This document shows positions 45,201-47,500 of a stretch of 47,500 bases of DNA, piece by piece (the first letter of the stretch is position 1; the number at the start of each line of letters is the position of its first letter). The position numbers and the translations under genes are program-made. Below the pieces are notes generated by a model, which saw nothing but the letters and a program-made list of their open reading frames with translations, made no database searches and had not been told where the DNA came from. The DNA comes from Mesostigma viride (Eukaryota; Streptophyta; Mesostigmatophyceae; Mesostigmatales; Mesostigmataceae): the NCBI GenBank assembly GCA_009746045.1, contig RPFO01000213.1, positions 7,029,109-7,076,608 on the forward strand, in the 5' to 3' direction.

Positions 45201-46772
45201 CCCATTTTGGTAGTCACATGCCTCCTGTGGGAGGGCGTGGAACTAAAACACTAGTTTCAAGCCCTGTGGTATGGTGGGACATTCAACAATTATTCCCAAC
45301 ACTGGGTTGACCTATAACTGGATCAAGGCTGACCAGAACCGTGACCCACCTGCCGTAGAGCGCAATGGCCTGCGTATAGTTGGTGATAATGCTCTCAACA
45401 TCATCTGGTTGCAGCACCTGCGGCCAGGAACACAGGCATGCAGCACACAGGGAATATTTGAAGGCACATATCAATACACAAGGCAAAAGTGCATGGATTT
45501 GCGAAAACATTGCCACGATCTTGCCACAAAAGCCTCCAATGGGACCGTGCTGGATGCCAGTTAGATCAGTTAGACCACGGCGGTCTTGACAAACGCCCCA
45601 GTGACGAGCTCAATGGCCAACAATCTATCAAAGCTTTTAGTGGAAAGCGAATAATTCAATTTACACCAGAGAAACACTCCTAGGGGAAGCAGGGGCAGCT
45701 TTCGAAATGGGGTAGCAGTCAGATGTGAGGGGGAATGCCTGCAAGTGGTTTCGATTCCCGCATGCGCTCTGGGCCACAGCCATGACCCCCAACTAAAGCT
45801 GGCTCAAGCAAGAGCAAGGCTCAGTGGTGCATCCAACTTGCCTTGGGTTGCTGGTAGACGCAGCACGCTGTCCCTTCCATGGCCGCCGCGGCCCACATGA
45901 GGTCGTTGCACATGGTCGCTGACTCCGACGCTGAGGCATAGCTGCAATGTGGTCACGTCGCAAGGCAGTCGGTGTACAGCAAAAGACATGATAAGAGATA
46001 AACATGATCGACTTTGACAATCTGAACTGGATGTATGATTGGGAACAGTAGGGGTGTGCGACGTGAGGAAACTAGGCGTGCAAAAGCCAGCACAGCTATG
46101 ACTCAAGAAAAGGCCCATGACTCAGCCCACACTGCATGGCTGGCGACCTGCCTACCCATATGCCTGCCCAGCCGAGGCAACGCACACCACGTACAGCAGT
46201 ACCGCGTGAAATGCAAAGGGCCTTAGAATAGATATGCGATAAATTATGCATGTTTTATTCTACAACGATACCACCGTGTGTGTCACTCAAAGATCCAGGG
46301 GATGAACGCGTTGCTGTTGACACCGTGGTACAGACCCTATCAGACAAGGACAAATGTCAAACCCAAAACCACAGATGCACCCTGTCACAAATACGGAAAT
46401 ACCTGGGCAGTACCTGGGTCCTGGGTACTGCCTCTATAAATCCGTACGCCTTGCAATCCAACAGCCAATACGAGCATGTGGCATGTTGCAAACGCATTGA
46501 AACTAAGGCTGCCAAATTTAGACGGGCTTTTCATGGCACTCAAACGGTCTGTCTGGTAAGGTTACCCAGAGCATGCCCTCTTCCCTTTTTCATTCCCCTG
46601 CATTCCCCCCTTCCTCCCCCGATCCAGCATTTCCCTGGCACCCCCACCCAATGCCTGGCTTTTCCCCCAGCACGCACTAGGTGAAGGCATCGGCCGGGCT
46701 CCCTGCGATGAGGCAGTAGTCGGCGATGGTCTTCTCGAGCCGCGTGATACGCCGCTTCTTGTGCAGACGCAG
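28898..46772 (-). CDS. TRS120: TRAPPII complex subunit TRS120 (TRAPPC9), 5'-incomplete, about 19 exons
   Basis: Part of the TRAPPII tethering complex, which activates Rab GTPases at the Golgi/trans-Golgi network. Exons on the minus strand, 5' to 3': 46678-46772, 45842-45941, 45350-45417, 44814-44892, 44492-44586, 43604-43715, 42880-42930, 41890-41975, 41090-41444, 40148-40281, 39019-39250, 38273-38326, 37429-37606, about 35380-36290, 33610-about 34790, 33127-33275, 30647-31204, 29835-29969, 28898-29248. Splice phases agree at every listed junction except around the two large exons at 33.6-36.4 kb. Diagnostic matches to plant TRS120 include KTIADYCLIAGSPADA, LELEAVFKLARF, GLPLVRVLSYP, FIYSP, VVWIVGELGEVVVEMSNPCP and VPPLPLLVP. 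The first about 200 residues and the start codon lie beyond the right edge. One GC-AG intron follows exon 45842-45941. Confidence 0.93.
31537..31792. repeat. (GGGT)n array in a TRS120 intron
   Basis: About 60 GGGT units on the plus strand, which is the template strand for TRS120, within the intron 31205-33126. Runs of four or more GGG tracts with 1-nt spacers can form G-quadruplexes. The THPP- and VGGW-repeat frames are artefacts. Confidence 0.95.
33610..34790 (-). CDS. TRS120: TRS120 large exon 15 with long disordered insert
   Basis: It starts with a conserved strand (FCLLEVRVRNKADYPFRIEA) and has a second conserved segment about 290 residues later (CVLCTMDPGEVARVFVPVRR). In plant relatives these are only a few dozen residues apart. 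The insert is Gly/Ser/Asp/Pro-rich and has no recognisable domain. After the second segment comes another Ser/Gly-rich tail to the donor CCGT | GTAAGT at 33609. Its 5' acceptor is among several CAG triplets at 34780-34840. Confidence 0.8.
35380..36461 (-). CDS. TRS120: TRS120 large exon 14, boundaries uncertain
   Basis: The conserved core is GRELAISVEIEMQPGLRLLG followed by FEDAPPSVVRALV, at about 36110-35990, preceded by a Pro/Thr/Ser-rich linker and followed by a Gly/Ala/Ser-rich low-complexity stretch. The natural acceptor at 36461 would place a TGA in the conserved frame, while the frame that fits phase 1 there is the wrong one. An acceptor at about 36289 (CTCAG, giving GAA-GCC) fits phase 1. 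At the 3' side the conserved frame gives GGNDMASGN, whereas a neighbouring frame reads VEMTWHPAIAIGQVILQ before a donor at about 35383. This hints at a missed intron or indel. Confidence 0.65.
37311..37425. repeat. 10-bp minisatellite (GTTGTCGCAA)n in a TRS120 intron
   Basis: Eight near-perfect 10-bp units at 37311-37390, then degenerate GTTGTTGCAA-like units up to the donor of the exon at 37429. Confidence 0.95.
37429..39250 (-). CDS. TRS120: TRS120 exons 11-13: middle beta-rich domains
   Basis: Contents: CVVRCLGMLSEHRCGG and AVTVVPPLPLLVPRL ending EHVGVYPGE; then LTVLLRNIGATTVRQ; then ALPLAKGGSVLLPVSIS and STTSSVTIEYTG. The order and spacing match plant TRS120 segments ending in the LLIHYAG-like strand. 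The donor at 37428 is phase 1 and the partner acceptor of the next exon is uncertain (see the exon at about 36290). Confidence 0.9.
39272..39440. repeat. 27-bp intronic minisatellite
   Basis: About six diverged units of the type CATTCATTAGACCACAAGGG plus AACATTC, directly upstream (on the gene strand) of the exon 39019-39250. Confidence 0.85.
39553..39695. repeat. 71-bp direct repeat, two copies, intronic
   Basis: TGACGCTTCCTTTCGCGCTA begins at 39553 and 39624. The two copies are almost identical through CACCATGTGCGCAGT. Confidence 0.9.
40148..42930 (-). CDS. TRS120: TRS120 exons 7-10: solenoid end and first beta-sandwich domain
   Basis: Contents: IETQADYWPGLQ; LAMQANDALTSWMAAVQLLR; the long exon 41090-41444 with LPHGTQCTTPGLPLVRVLSY, GLFIYSPMD and WIVGELGEVVVEMSNPCPF; then VDCIHLITDHEDFEALPL and IVTLVGVPRQAG. 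The last two blocks correspond to the Ig-like/appendage-type part of the family. A Lys/Ala-rich loop (ASAGKGGKKGRADAAAAA) is inserted before the WIVGE strand. Confidence 0.92.
41047..41085. repeat. 17-bp direct repeat at the exon 41090 donor
   Basis: CCCCGCTGGCTGCCCCCT-type units repeat twice within the first bases of the intron. Confidence 0.8.
41454..41523. repeat. 35-bp tandem repeat, two copies, intronic
   Basis: CATAGGGGCATATTTAAGGG plus TACATGGAAACAGGG occurs at 41454 and again at 41489, just upstream of the exon 41090-41444 acceptor. Confidence 0.93.
43604..46772 (-). CDS. TRS120: TRS120 exons 1-6 seen here: helical repeat region
   Basis: Reading order: RLEKTIADYCLIAGSPADAF; YYASASESATMCNDLMWAAA; DDVESIITNYTQAIALYG; LTIGILELEAVFKLARFYAE; SGRMTLSARVSLFLEIAGVY; VGYYHKQVYHIREAALECRL. 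This follows the TPR-like solenoid of Trs120 family members in the same order. Introns are 400-900 bp. The intron after 45842 begins GCAAGT and the rest begin GT. Upstream intron sequence fills 46773-47500. Confidence 0.92.
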
Positions 46773-47316
46773 CTGGAGGGGTGGAGCGGAGCAGGCACAC
46801 CACGAGGCCACGAACATTCAGGACAGGGATGATCAGCAAGGCCATGTGTGGCTTGAGGAGTGCAGGACAGGGATGGATAGCCAGAAAAAATAAAGGCCGA
46901 GTGTCACCCTAAGCATGCAGCTGGTGGGCCTCCAAGGTATCCAGGGGCTGAAAGAGTACCACGGCCCTACTGACTGCGGACAGCGTGCTTCCAAAGCTTA
47001 TGATATACCAATGACAGATGAACGCGGCGCCTGAGGATAGGAAAACTGGCTCGGGGCACGAGCGACAGCAGCCGGCCTCACCCACAACCCGCATTCACCC
47101 AATGCGATCTTTTTCATGAATCAACATGTCGCTACCCTGGGTGCTACTTGATAAACCTGGTAGTGAAAGGCAGTGCATGCTGCACATAGCAAGACTCCGC
47201 GAGCTGCACAAAATCTACGGCATTCGCCCGCCATCTTCTTCTAGACCTTGTCACGTGTGACCAGCCAGCACGGATCCATGAGGTAGACCGGCTGTTTCAA
47301 AAGCCCCGACTACCTG

Positions 47317-47500
47317 CAGTATGTATCCTGTAGGCACATACCCTGCATGCACCTACTACCTTGAGTATGTACCCTGTACGCACATACCCTGTAGGCACCT
47401 ACTACCTTGAGTATGTACCTTGTAGGCACATACCCTGCAGGCACCTACTACCTTGAGTATGTACCCTGTACGCACATACCCTGTACGCACATACTACCTT
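47317..47500. repeat. 46-bp minisatellite in a TRS120 5' intron
   Basis: Four units start at 47317, 47363, 47409 and 47455 and continue off the window. Each has two internal GTA(C/G)GCACATACCCTGTA-like half-units. The region 46773-47316 shows no further supported exon. Confidence 0.93.

Noticed and set aside
46909-47094. Upstream TRS120 exon
   Set aside because: The 61-codon minus frame has no similarity I can recognise to the TRS120 N-terminus and no convincing splice sites.

Overview
This is nuclear DNA of a photosynthetic eukaryote, most likely a green alga. The main gene on the right is split into about 19 short GC-rich exons with GT-AG introns plus one GC-AG intron, and its protein aligns best, from memory, with plant/algal TRS120 (TRAPPC9). 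A second gene encodes a plant/algal 'root cap' type extracellular domain. Coding DNA is GC-rich, while the rest is AT-richer and crowded with transposon debris. There is no bacterial operon structure.

Layout. 1-3550: about 2.1 copies of a 1.34-kb tandem unit carrying (GAAC)n and (GAAA)n arrays. 3551-4871: no recognisable gene. 4872-6611 (+): the last two exons of a root-cap-like secreted protein, with a triplicated 5' splice site. 6724-7710: a 460-bp tandem duplication and a 12-bp minisatellite. 8093-28772: a transposon graveyard. It holds five elements bounded by TTAA target duplications and short inverted repeats (8097-10923, 14429-16314, 16702-18405, 25706-28768, and 25764-27109 nested in the previous one). 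Non-LTR retrotransposon (LINE) fragments lie on both strands, several with visible target-site duplications (TSDs). One is a 2.0-kb element carrying only ORF1 (20332-22356). Two SINE-like copies with a tRNA-type B box are also present. 28898-47500 (-): the TRS120 gene, whose 5' end lies beyond the right edge and whose introns are rich in minisatellites.

How the parts relate. The only apparent host genes are the root-cap-like gene and TRS120. TRS120 is a subunit of the TRAPPII tethering complex that acts at the Golgi/trans-Golgi network. The repeats record successive insertions. A LINE interrupts another LINE's reverse transcriptase. A LINE sits inside a tail-to-tail LINE pair. A TTAA element sits in a LINE's tail, and another TTAA element sits inside a TTAA element. 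One TTAA element ends 125 bp past the TRS120 stop codon. The most unusual signals are the TTAA elements, most of which have palindromes just inside their ends, and a covarying 3' stem-loop next to a (TTAA)n tail in one LINE group.
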